The notes below the pieces were generated by a model. That model made no database searches. It had not been told where the DNA came from and saw nothing but the letters and a program-made list of their open reading frames with translations. Source: an uncultured Ruthenibacterium sp. (GTDB taxonomy: Bacteria > Bacillota > Clostridia > Oscillospirales > Ruminococcaceae). From it: a stretch of DNA of 64,000 nt. Where the stretch lies: NCBI GenBank assembly GCA_910587145.1, contig CAJUMH010000012.1, positions 1-64,000 on the forward strand, given 5' to 3'. Below, piece after piece: positions 34,542 through 42,059 of the stretch (positions are counted from its first letter, which is position 1; each line of letters starts with the position of its first letter). A program made the translations under genes and the position numbers.

Positions 34542-36710
34542 TTACGCCGTTTCTGCGGGGCCGGCCTTGGGCTGCTTCATCGTCAGCGCGATGCGCTTTT
34601 TGGCAAGGTCAACGCTTATCACCCACACCGTTACAACGTCGCCCACCTTCAGCACCTCGCTGGGATGGCGGATGTACCGGCTGCTGATCTGGCTGATGTG
34701 CACAAGCCCGTCCTGATGCACGCCGATATCCACAAACGCGCCGAAATCAATGACATTGCGCACCGTGCCCGTCAGCTGCATGCCGGGCACAAGGTCCTTC
34801 AGATCCAGCACGTCGGTGCGCAAAAGGGGCTTGGGCAGACTGTCGCGCATATCGCGCCCCGGGCGCAAAAGCTCCTCGATGATGTCCTTTAGGGTGGGCA
34901 CGCCCACGCCCAGCTGCTGTGCCAGCGCGTCGTAGCCCAGCCCGCCTGCACGCTCGCGCAGGCGGGCGGCCGCAGGCGTGCCGATGTCCTCGGGCGCAAG
35001 GCCGCACAGCGCCAGCAGCTTTTGCGCCGCCGCATAGCTCTCCGGGTGCACCGCCGTGGCGTCCAGCGGGTTTTTCGCGCCCGGCACGCGCAAAAAGCCT
35101 GCGCACTGCTCAAACGCCTTCGGCCCCAGCTTCGGCACCTTCAAAAGTTCTTTCCGCGCGCAAAACGCGCCCTGCGCCTCGCGGTACGAGACAATATTTT
35201 TGGCCGTGGCCTGCGTCACGCCGGCCACACGGGCCAAAAGCGGCGCGCTGGCGGTGTTGAGATCGACGCCCACGGTATTGACGCAATCCTCCACCACGCC
35301 GTCCAGCGCGGCCGAAAGGCGCGCGGGCGGCATATCGTGCTGGTACTGCCCCACGCCCACGGCCTTGGGGTCGATCTTCACAAGCTCGGCAAGCGGATCC
35401 TGCAGGCGCCGCGCAATGGACACCGCGCTGCGCAGGTTTACATCATAATCGGGGAATTCCTCGGCCGCCAGCTTGGAGGCGGAATACACGCTCGCGCCCG
35501 CCTCGCTCACCACCATATAGCTCACGGGCCGGTCCAGCTCGGCAATGAGGCCCGCGGCGAAGATCTCGGTCTCCTTGCTCGCGGTGCCGTTGCCGATGGC
35601 GATGATCTCCACACCGTATTTTTCGATCAGGCGCCGGACGGTGCGTTTTGCCTCCTCCACGCGTTTAAATTCCGGCACGGGATACACAACGGCGGTATCC
35701 AGCACCTTGCCCGTGGCATCCACCACGGCCGTTTTGCAGCCCATGCGGTAGCCGGGGTCGAGCCCCAGCGCCACCTTGCCCTTGATGGGCGGCTGCAGCA
35801 GCAGCTGGCGCAGATTTTTGCCGAACACCTCGATGGCGCCGTCGCAGGCGCGCTCTGTCAGCTGCGCGCGCAGCTCGCGCGCAAGGCTGGGGTGAATCAG
35901 CCGCGTGTAAGCGTCCCGGGCCGCGGCGCGCACCTCGCCGGCAGCGGGCGAATCGTTTTTCACCGCGCGGTCGGTGATCATGCGCACCGCGCGCTCGGGA
36001 TCGACGGATACCTCCACCTTCAAAAAGCCCTCGCGTTCGCCCCGGTCTACAGCCAGCACGCGGTGCCCCGCCATTTTGGCGGCGGGCTCGCTGTAATCGT
36101 AGTAAGCGGCGTAAACGCTGTCTGTATCGGGCTTTGCAGCCTTGCTTTCCACCAGCGCGGCGGCGCGGTACAAGCTGCGCAGCGTCGCGCGCAGCGCGGC
36201 ACAATCCGAAAGGTCCTCGGCCAGAATATCCCGCGCGCCCGCCAGCGCCGCCTCGGCGTCCGGCACCTCGTCCGAAAGGTATTCCGCGGCCAAAAGCCCG
36301 GGCTCGTCGGCCGGGCGCTGCTCGTACAGGCGGCGCGCCAGCGGCTCCAGCCCGCGCGCTCTGGCAACGGACGCGCGCGTTTTGCGTTTGGGCTTATAGG
36401 GACGGTAAATATCCTCCACCTCGGCCAGCGTTTTGGCCGCGTCCAGCGCGGCGGCGATGGCGTCCGTCATTTTTTCCTGCTCGGTGATGGAATTGCGCAC
36501 AGTCTCCTTCTGCTCGTCCAGCCTGCGCAGGTACGAAAGGCGCTCGTCCAGCGCGCGCAGTGTCTGGTCGTCGATACCGCCGGTGGCCTCCTTGCGGTAG
36601 CGCGCGATAAACGGAATGGTGTTGCCCGCATCAATCAGCGTAACGGTTTCGGCCACGCGCGCGGCGGGCAGTTTGAATTCGGCAGCCAGAATATTGGCAT
36701 GGTTAGACAT
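34542..36710 (-). CDS. tex: Tex-type RNA-binding transcription accessory protein
   Basis: A 722-aa protein with the full Tex layout: an N-terminal helical region with the PFIARYRKEATGG signature, a YqgF/RuvC-like domain (LGLDPGYRMGCKTAVVD), a helix-hairpin-helix segment (VGVDLNTASAPLLARVAGV), and a C-terminal S1 domain (IDFGAFVDIGVHQDGLVHISQIS). It binds RNA or DNA and affects transcription in other bacteria. The ATG has an AGGAG upstream, and a good promoter lies 35-60 bases before it. Confidence 0.95.
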   Translation of the reverse strand: MSNHANILAAEFKLPAARVAETVTLIDAGNTIPFIARYRKEATGGIDDQTLRALDERLSYLRRLDEQKETVRNSITEQEKMTDAIAAALDAAKTLAEVEDIYRPYKPKRKTRASVARARGLEPLARRLYEQRPADEPGLLAAEYLSDEVPDAEAALAGARDILAEDLSDCAALRATLRSLYRAAALVESKAAKPDTDSVYAAYYDYSEPAAKMAGHRVLAVDRGEREGFLKVEVSVDPERAVRMITDRAVKNDSPAAGEVRAAARDAYTRLIHPSLARELRAQLTERACDGAIEVFGKNLRQLLLQPPIKGKVALGLDPGYRMGCKTAVVDATGKVLDTAVVYPVPEFKRVEEAKRTVRRLIEKYGVEIIAIGNGTASKETEIFAAGLIAELDRPVSYMVVSEAGASVYSASKLAAEEFPDYDVNLRSAVSIARRLQDPLAELVKIDPKAVGVGQYQHDMPPARLSAALDGVVEDCVNTVGVDLNTASAPLLARVAGVTQATAKNIVSYREAQGAFCARKELLKVPKLGPKAFEQCAGFLRVPGAKNPLDATAVHPESYAAAQKLLALCGLAPEDIGTPAAARLRERAGGLGYDALAQQLGVGVPTLKDIIEELLRPGRDMRDSLPKPLLRTDVLDLKDLVPGMQLTGTVRNVIDFGAFVDIGVHQDGLVHISQISSRYIRHPSEVLKVGDVVTVWVISVDLAKKRIALTMKQPKAGPAETA

Positions 36711-36744
36711 TTTTGATCGGCTCCTGTTTTCTTAATTCCCATCT

Positions 36745-36773
36745 ATCATAATACATTCGGCAGCAAAACGCAA
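36745..36773 (-). promoter_or_regulatory. Promoter of tex
   Basis: On the minus strand TTGCGT and TATGAT are separated by exactly 17 bases, and the -10 box lies 35 bases before the tex ATG. Confidence 0.65.
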
Positions 36774-36830
36774 CGAAAGCAGAAAAATCGGCGGATCTTG
36801 GCCAAAATAAGGCCTGTCCGCAAAAGGGGG

Positions 36831-36896
36831 CTGTCCGCCCGGGGAGACGCAGCGTGCGGGGCGTGGGGATCCGCCGCCTGTCCGCCCGGGGAGACG
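36831..36896. repeat. 19-bp direct repeat between yfhO and tex
   Basis: CTGTCCGCCCGGGGAGACG occurs at 36831-36849 and again, identical, at 36878-36896. A partial copy (CCTGTCCGC) precedes the first. The copies lie 3' of the leftward yfhO-like gene. Confidence 0.6.
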
Positions 36897-36928
36897 TCTT
36901 CTGCGCCGGGCGGGAAAGCACCGCCGGA

Positions 36929-39394
36929 TCAGCGTGCCCGCCGCCTCCCGCGCTTTTTGCGGCCCAGCACCAGATAAACGCCCCACACGAACAACGCAAC
37001 CAGCGAAACCGCCGTCGAGAGCCGCAGGCCGGGCGTTTCGTAGACGACGGCGATCTCGCTTTCCCCTGCGGGGCAGGGGATGGCGAGCAGCCCGCCGTTC
37101 ACGCGCTCCACGGGCGCGGGCGCGCCGTTCACCGTGGCGGAAAAGCCCTCGTCGTACGGTACGGAGAAAAACACAAGGTTTTCGCGCTCCAGCGAGATGT
37201 GCGCGGTAAAGCCCGCGCTGTCGGCCTCAAACGAGGAACACGCCATGCCGCAGCGCGCGGCGGCGTCCTGCGCGTAGGCCTCGTATGTCAGCCCAAGGGT
37301 ATCCTCGCGCGCCACGGGCGTCAGCCACGCGCCGTAGCGCTCGATCTGTTCTTGTGTCAGCGCGATGGCGCGCATGAGCATATTGGGGCGGAACGATTCG
37401 GCCAGCCCCATGAGTGTGACAGGTTTTTCGGTTTCTGCCAACGGTTCCGCCGGCGCTTCGCCGTCTGCGTCCGGCATCCCGCCGCCCTGCGCGCCGTTCG
37501 CCCCGTCGCCTGTTTCGTTTTCGTCTGCTTCGTCCGGCTCCTCCTCCAGCAAAATATAGCGGTCATACGCAAAGCCCATGGGCACATAGTCGGGATTGCG
37601 GTAATAGGCGAACGTGTCGTCCTCATGGTCGTAGATATAGCGGTCGGCGCCGTCCTCCGCGGCAAAGGCCTCCGTCCGGCCGTGCGGCATCATGACATAT
37701 TCCACGCTCAAAAGCCCCCGCAGGGCATAGATCCTCGGCTCGGGCTTGGAGGATACGTCCCGCTTTACGCCCATGCGCGGATAAAAATCCATAATGGAGG
37801 GGGTTACAACGCTGTTAAAGCACTGCAGCACGGGTTTTTCCATCCACAGGCCCAGATTGTCGTAGCAGCCGTAGGCGTCGAGCCGGTAAAAATGATCGTT
37901 TGGCAGATCGGCCTGCTTTGCCGCGACGGTGCACTGGGCGCGGTATTCGGCGTCCCCCTGCCATTGCGGAAACTTGCCCAGCGCGATATGCACTACCGAA
38001 TAAAACACCGAAAAGCCCAGAATGCACGCGAGCAGCACACGCGGAAAATTCTTTTTTTGCCGGATGCGCAGCGCGCCGCAAAACAGCAGGAGGCCCAAAA
38101 TCGCCGTAAGATAGGTGAGCCAGAACTGCGGCTGGCGCTGCACAACGCCGATGCTCCATACGCCCTCTTCCCGCTTGGGCACCAGAGCGAACACCGCAAA
38201 CAGCACCGTAACCACCGCAACGGGCCGCAGCCCGTTTGCCAAATCAATGCGCTCATCCTGCAAAGCGCGCATGGTGGCGGCGCACATCATCAAAATCGGC
38301 ATATAGTACCAGCGCGCGTAGTAGCTGGAATTCAGCGCGTAGAACGAGGAATTCAGCACCGGCACCAGCGCCATCACAAGGCATGCCCACAGAATTTTGG
38401 AAAGGGCCGTTTTGGGCCGCGCCTTCAGGTACGCCCACACGCCCGCACAGCTTACAACCGGCAAAAAGGCCGTCATGCTGGTGTGCTTAACCACGGCATC
38501 GGTAAAGATATTGGGCAGATAGGTGGGATCGGGCGGCAAAAACAGCGCGGCAAAAATGGCAAAGTACTGCTGCACGCGCCCATAAAGCAAAAAGCCGAAG
38601 CCGCTGGAGAGATCCACCGTGCGGGGATTGTCCTTCAGGCACAGCACGGCGGGCCAGAGCAGCGCGCACCCCATTGCCACGCCCAGCAGCGATTCAAACG
38701 CCAGCCGCCCGAAGCGCTTTGCCGTAACGCGGTATTCCCCCGCCAGCACCTTGGCAAAAAAATAAAGGAACAAAAATACGATCTGCCCGGCAAAAAAGAA
38801 ATAGTTGTTCAGAAGATTCACGGCTACCGCCAGCGGGAACAGGCCGCGCGCATCGTCATAAACCGTCCTGTCCAGCGCACACAGCAAAAACGGGAACAGC
38901 GCGATGCAATCGACAAAATGGTTGAAAAACGTATTGTAGACGGTAAAGCCCGAAAGCGTATACAGGCACGCGCCGATTACAGCCCAATGATCGGCCGCGG
39001 CGTACCGGCGCAGATACCGGTACGCGCCAAGCGCCGCCACGCCGAACTTGACACAGAACATCGGAACCATCGAATACGGAACCCACGATTGCGGCAGCAG
39101 CAGCGTCAGCCAGAAAAACGGCGAGCCGCACAGGTAAAACGCATACGAATTCACGGCCGAGGAACCCAGATCCGTCTCCCAGCTCCACTGCCCGGCGCCC
39201 GCTTTGACAAAGCCGTTCATATATGTGTAAAACGGGATCTGCTGGCCGTTAAAATCGCCGCAGTACTGGAACAGGCCGCGGTCCACCACCAAAAACGGCA
39301 AAAAGATCAAAAACGCCGACGCCGCGCCCAGCGCGAACGAAAGCAGCGCGCCGCTGCGGGTGGGCCGGGGCCTCGGCCTTGCAAGGCGGTTCAT
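36929..39394 (-). CDS. YfhO-family multi-spanning membrane protein
   Basis: An 821-aa protein with about twelve hydrophobic helices in the first ~480 residues, a large extracytoplasmic region (~480-780) and a final helix with a basic tail (RKKRGRRRAR). The N-terminal QYCGDFNGQQIPFYTYMNGF and SSYYARWYYMP segments match the YfhO family, GT-C-like proteins that glycosylate lipoteichoic acid in Bacillus/Listeria relatives. A Glu/Asp/Gly-rich insert (residues ~600-640) is unusual. The start is ATG with GGAAAGGGG upstream. The substrate here is unknown. Confidence 0.82.
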   Translation of the reverse strand: MNRLARPRPRPTRSGALLSFALGAASAFLIFLPFLVVDRGLFQYCGDFNGQQIPFYTYMNGFVKAGAGQWSWETDLGSSAVNSYAFYLCGSPFFWLTLLLPQSWVPYSMVPMFCVKFGVAALGAYRYLRRYAAADHWAVIGACLYTLSGFTVYNTFFNHFVDCIALFPFLLCALDRTVYDDARGLFPLAVAVNLLNNYFFFAGQIVFLFLYFFAKVLAGEYRVTAKRFGRLAFESLLGVAMGCALLWPAVLCLKDNPRTVDLSSGFGFLLYGRVQQYFAIFAALFLPPDPTYLPNIFTDAVVKHTSMTAFLPVVSCAGVWAYLKARPKTALSKILWACLVMALVPVLNSSFYALNSSYYARWYYMPILMMCAATMRALQDERIDLANGLRPVAVVTVLFAVFALVPKREEGVWSIGVVQRQPQFWLTYLTAILGLLLFCGALRIRQKKNFPRVLLACILGFSVFYSVVHIALGKFPQWQGDAEYRAQCTVAAKQADLPNDHFYRLDAYGCYDNLGLWMEKPVLQCFNSVVTPSIMDFYPRMGVKRDVSSKPEPRIYALRGLLSVEYVMMPHGRTEAFAAEDGADRYIYDHEDDTFAYYRNPDYVPMGFAYDRYILLEEEPDEADENETGDGANGAQGGGMPDADGEAPAEPLAETEKPVTLMGLAESFRPNMLMRAIALTQEQIERYGAWLTPVAREDTLGLTYEAYAQDAAARCGMACSSFEADSAGFTAHISLERENLVFFSVPYDEGFSATVNGAPAPVERVNGGLLAIPCPAGESEIAVVYETPGLRLSTAVSLVALFVWGVYLVLGRKKRGRRRAR

Positions 39395-39429
39395 AAAGGC
39401 ATCCCCTTTCCCAACAAAATTTTATTGCC

Positions 39430-39470
39430 ATGCACCTTTTATTGTACCGATTTCATGATACAATAGGAAT
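39430..39470. promoter_or_regulatory. Divergent promoter elements between yfhO-like gene and yfbR-like gene
   Basis: ATTGTA and TACAAT are separated by 12 bases and face opposite ways, so the region offers a TACAAT -10 box on each strand (minus strand for the membrane protein, plus strand for the HD protein). The -35 boxes are poor. Confidence 0.4.
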
Positions 39471-39638
39471 ACAGCAAATTCAGCTTAATCTATAACGATC
39501 TGTCTTTTGAAAGCAGATTCCGTTCTGTTTGCATGCACGAACCGGTGCCGGGCACGCAAGCACCCTGACAGAAAAATCAGAAGGCTGCCGGCTTTGCCAA
39601 CAGCCGAAAACAACGACGAAAGCGGGGCAAAAATTGCA

Positions 39639-40235
39639 ATGAAGCTGTATCCGTTCAACGCGCTGCTGGCGCGCATGAAGTATATTGCCCGATGGGGGCT
39701 GATGCGCTCGGCACGTACGGAATCCCTGTGCGAGCACACCGCAGACACGGCCATTCTCGCACACACGCTGTGCGCTGTTTCCCATACGATTTTTGGCACA
39801 AATGTGCGCGCCGAAACCGTTGCCGTAGCCGCATTATACCACGACGCGAGCGAAATTTTAACCGGAGACATGCCCACGCCCGTAAAATACAAAAGCGAGC
39901 CGCTGCGCGCCGCATATAAGGCCGTGGAGGCCGACGCGGCCCACACGCTGGGCGCGCTGCTGCCCGAGCCCGTGCGCGGCGCGATGGCGGGGTATCTTTC
40001 CGGCGCGTTTTTAACGGAAAAGGAACGGCAGCTTTTGAAGGCGGCCGACCGCCTTTCCGCGCTGATCAAATGCGTGGAAGAAGAAAACAGCGGCAACCGG
40101 GAGTTTGCCGGCGCGCGCCGCCAGCAGGCGGACGCCCTTGCCGCCATGCGCTGCCCCGAGGCGGATTATTTTATCGAGCATATGCTGCCGTGCTATGATT
40201 GGACGCTGGATGAATTGTCAGCAAGCCGCGCATAA
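39639..40235 (+). CDS. HD-domain 5'-deoxynucleotidase (YfbR-like)
   Basis: A 198-aa HD phosphohydrolase starting MKLYPFNALLARMKYIARW. The YfbR-type metal motif is visible as CEHTADTAI (His), LYHDASEILTGDMPTPVKY (the HD pair plus the Glu and Asp of the family) and a distal Asp in KAADRLSALIKC. This group dephosphorylates dNMPs. Upstream in-frame codons extend to 39507 without a ribosome binding site, so I use the internal ATG; its own ribosome binding site is weak. It converges on dus. Confidence 0.82.
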   Translation: MKLYPFNALLARMKYIARWGLMRSARTESLCEHTADTAILAHTLCAVSHTIFGTNVRAETVAVAALYHDASEILTGDMPTPVKYKSEPLRAAYKAVEADAAHTLGALLPEPVRGAMAGYLSGAFLTEKERQLLKAADRLSALIKCVEEENSGNREFAGARRQQADALAAMRCPEADYFIEHMLPCYDWTLDELSASRA

Positions 40236-40242
40236 CAAAGGC

Positions 40243-40265
40243 GGCGCCGCGCCGGCGCTCTTTTT
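40243..40265 (+). terminator. Terminator after the HD gene
   Basis: GGCGCCG pairs with CGGCGCT over a 3-nt loop and is followed by CTTTTTG. It lies between two convergent genes. Confidence 0.6.
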
Positions 40266-40289
40266 GCAGCGGCCCCGGTGCGGCGGGCA

Positions 40290-41312
40290 TTATCCCTTTT
40301 CCGTCTTTGCCGCGCCGGATTCTGCCTTTTGCAGCCGCCGCGCGCGCTCGATCAGCTCGTCCAGATCGGAAAAATACCGCAGCGCGCAGCATTCCCGCCG
40401 CAGAGCGGCCGCGCCGCGCAGCCCGCGCATATACCAGCCCGCGTGCGAGCGCGCCTGCTGCATGGCAACAAATTCGCCCTTTTCCTCGCACATTTCGTAA
40501 ATGTGCCGCCGCAGCACCCGAAAGCGCTCGGCGAGCGTGGGCGGCGCGGGAACCGGCTCCCCCCGCATCGCGGCCGCGATGCGGGCAAACAGCCAAGGAT
40601 CGCCCATTGCGCCGCGCCCGACGGCCACGCCGTCGCACCCCGTCGCACTGCGCAGTGCCAGCGCCCCCTCGGCATCCGTGATATCGCCGTTTGCCACGAC
40701 GGGGATCTCTTTCGGCACGGCGGCACGGATCTTCGCGATCTCGTCGGCGTGAATGCCCGGTTCGTACTGCTCGGCACGGGTGCGCCCGTGCACCGTCAAA
40801 AGCGAGATGCCGGCATCGGCACAGCGCAGCGCTGTTTCGGCGCCCGTCATGGTATCCGCATCCCAGCCGATGCGCAGCTTTGCCGTTACGGGGATCTTTG
40901 GCGGCACGGCCGCGCGCACGGCCCGCGCGATCGCGCCGGCGCGCAGCGGATCCTTCAGCAGCGCGCTGCCCGCGCCCGAGCCGGTAATCTTCGGCGCGGG
41001 GCAGCCCATGTTCAGATCAATAAAATCGAATGCCAGCCTTTCCCGCATGCCGCAGACGATACGCGCGGCCTCGGCCATCGTTTCTGGCTCGGCCCCGAAC
41101 AGCTGCACGCCGAACGGCGCCGTTCCGCCGCCCCCCTCCATTAGGCGGACGCTCTTGCGGTCGCCCATCGTCAGCGCCTTTGCGCTGATCATCTCGCTGA
41201 CGGTACACACCGCGCCGTATTCGGCGCACAGCCGCCGCATTACGGCATCCGTCGCGCCAGCCATCGGCGCCAGCGCCGCGCCCGTATGCAGCTGTATTTG
41301 CCCCAATCGCAT
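40290..41312 (-). CDS. dus: tRNA-dihydrouridine synthase
   Basis: A 340-aa FMN enzyme that reduces uridines in tRNA, DusB-like in length. The barrel starts LAPMAGATDAVMRRLC. It carries DFIDLNMGCPAPKITGSGAGSALL with the catalytic Cys, the KLRIGWD and TVHGRTRAEQY motifs, and the FMN phosphate loop GVAVGRGAMGDPWLF. I chose MRLGQIQLHTG; an upstream ATG would add 15 residues that overlap the promoter region. It is transcribed away from a palindromic operator-like site. Confidence 0.93.
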   Translation of the reverse strand: MRLGQIQLHTGAALAPMAGATDAVMRRLCAEYGAVCTVSEMISAKALTMGDRKSVRLMEGGGGTAPFGVQLFGAEPETMAEAARIVCGMRERLAFDFIDLNMGCPAPKITGSGAGSALLKDPLRAGAIARAVRAAVPPKIPVTAKLRIGWDADTMTGAETALRCADAGISLLTVHGRTRAEQYEPGIHADEIAKIRAAVPKEIPVVANGDITDAEGALALRSATGCDGVAVGRGAMGDPWLFARIAAAMRGEPVPAPPTLAERFRVLRRHIYEMCEEKGEFVAMQQARSHAGWYMRGLRGAAALRRECCALRYFSDLDELIERARRLQKAESGAAKTEKG

Positions 41313-41347
41313 GTTTCGCCCCGCTTTTTTTAAAATCTTCTTCCGCC

Positions 41348-41383
41348 ATTGTACCACAAATTCCTAAAATGTGGTACTATAAT
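41348..41383. promoter_or_regulatory. Palindromic operator overlapping divergent -10 boxes
   Basis: GTACCACA (41351-41358) and TGTGGTAC (41370-41377) are perfect arms around 11 bases. The left arm overlaps a minus-strand TACAAT (dus side) and the right arm abuts a plus-strand TATAAT (41378-41383). The geometry fits a repressor site controlling both directions. Confidence 0.5.
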
Positions 41384-41412
41384 ATAAACCACAAGCAGAG
41401 AGCGCCCGAGCG

Positions 41413-41437
41413 CCGCCGGCAGGCACGGCGGTTTTTT
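41413..41437 (+). terminator. Short terminator ~30 bases after the plus-strand -10 box
   Basis: CCGCCG pairs with CGGCGG over a 7-nt loop and is followed by six T. Transcription from the TATAAT at 41378 would give an RNA of only about 50 nt. Confidence 0.6.
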
Positions 41438-41438
41438 C

Positions 41439-41467
41439 TTGCACATCCTGCCGAGCCGTGTTACAAT
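41439..41467 (+). promoter_or_regulatory. Strong promoter upstream of the 23-aa frame
   Basis: TTGCAC and TACAAT are separated by exactly 17 bases. Transcription would start near 41475 and run through the 23-codon frame at 41527. Confidence 0.6.
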
Positions 41468-41526
41468 GAATGCGGCGCTGCGGCAACGGCGGGCGGTTCG
41501 CCGCATCCCTGAGAGGGGGTGCGGCC

Positions 41527-41598
41527 ATGCCGGTTACTTTGACCTTTCACATCCCGCAATGGGCCGATGGAGGGCTTTGGGGGAGCTTTGAAGTGTGA
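41527..41598 (+). CDS. Possible 23-aa small protein (MPVTLTFH type)
   Basis: It begins MPVTLTFHIP and ends SFEV, with GAGAGGGGGTG upstream of the ATG, a 17-bp-spaced promoter ~60 bases before it and a hairpin terminator after it. I recall very short Firmicutes proteins opening with MPVT-x-TFHI, but have no functional knowledge of them. It may be a real small protein or a leader peptide; it is not a membrane-spanning toxin by composition. Confidence 0.4.
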   Translation: MPVTLTFHIPQWADGGLWGSFEV

Positions 41599-41754
41599 GA
41601 GGCATTCCCGGCAGCGTTTGGTTATCTATGCCCGGCTGAAAATACAATCGACAGGTTATTTCCTTCTATAACCGCCATCAACGGCAGCACAGACCGCAAT
41701 GCATGGTCCCGGCAGCGTATCGTTGCCTGCTGTTGCCTGTTGGAGAAATTTGCG

Positions 41755-41805
41755 TAATAAAAATCAAGCGAACCCCTGCGCGCGGATTCGCTTGACCGTA
41801 TTTTT
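41755..41805. terminator. Bidirectional hairpin terminator
   Basis: CAAGCGAA (41765-41772) pairs with TTCGCTTG (41787-41794) over 14 bases. The minus strand continues ATTTTTATT; the plus strand continues ACCGTATTTTTG. It would insulate polA from the short plus-strand unit. Confidence 0.6.
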
Positions 41806-41878
41806 GCTTTTTCCCCTGTCTGCTTGGCAGGGAGCCTCACCCCGGCAGGTGACGGTTCATTTTAAGCTTATAAACCTT

Positions 41879-41926
41879 CGCTTGGGCGAACCGCCGCTTG
41901 GGCGAACCGCCGCTTGGGCGAACCGC
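41879..41926. repeat. Three perfect 16-bp tandem repeats upstream of polA
   Basis: CGCTTGGGCGAACCGC is repeated three times without change, ending ~130 bases before the polA start. Confidence 0.85.
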
Positions 41927-42059
41927 TTGCCGCGGCACCCTTTACACCGACAGTATATCCTTTTTTCGGCTTTTTGTCAAACCCTGCGAAAAACGTTCGT
42001 TCCCTTTGCAGCCCCTGATTTTTCAAACTGATCCACTTTATCCACAGGAGGACACTCCC

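Larger units (their letters stand above)
41313..42059. other. Intergenic region between dus and polA rich in signals
   Basis: Nearly 750 bases with no normal-sized gene. In order it holds a palindrome with two divergent -10 boxes, a short terminator, a strong promoter, a 23-codon open frame with ribosome binding site, a two-way terminator and three 16-bp tandem repeats. Individual parts are listed separately. The layout suggests one or two short transcripts. Confidence 0.55.

Noticed and set aside
36854..39466. An 870-codon plus-strand open frame
   Set aside because: It is antisense to the YfhO-like membrane protein and composed mostly of Arg/His/Gln/Ala, a typical high-GC shadow.
41879..41926. 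A short CRISPR array at the repeats upstream of polA
   Set aside because: The 16-bp units are directly contiguous with no spacers, and there are no cas genes in the window.
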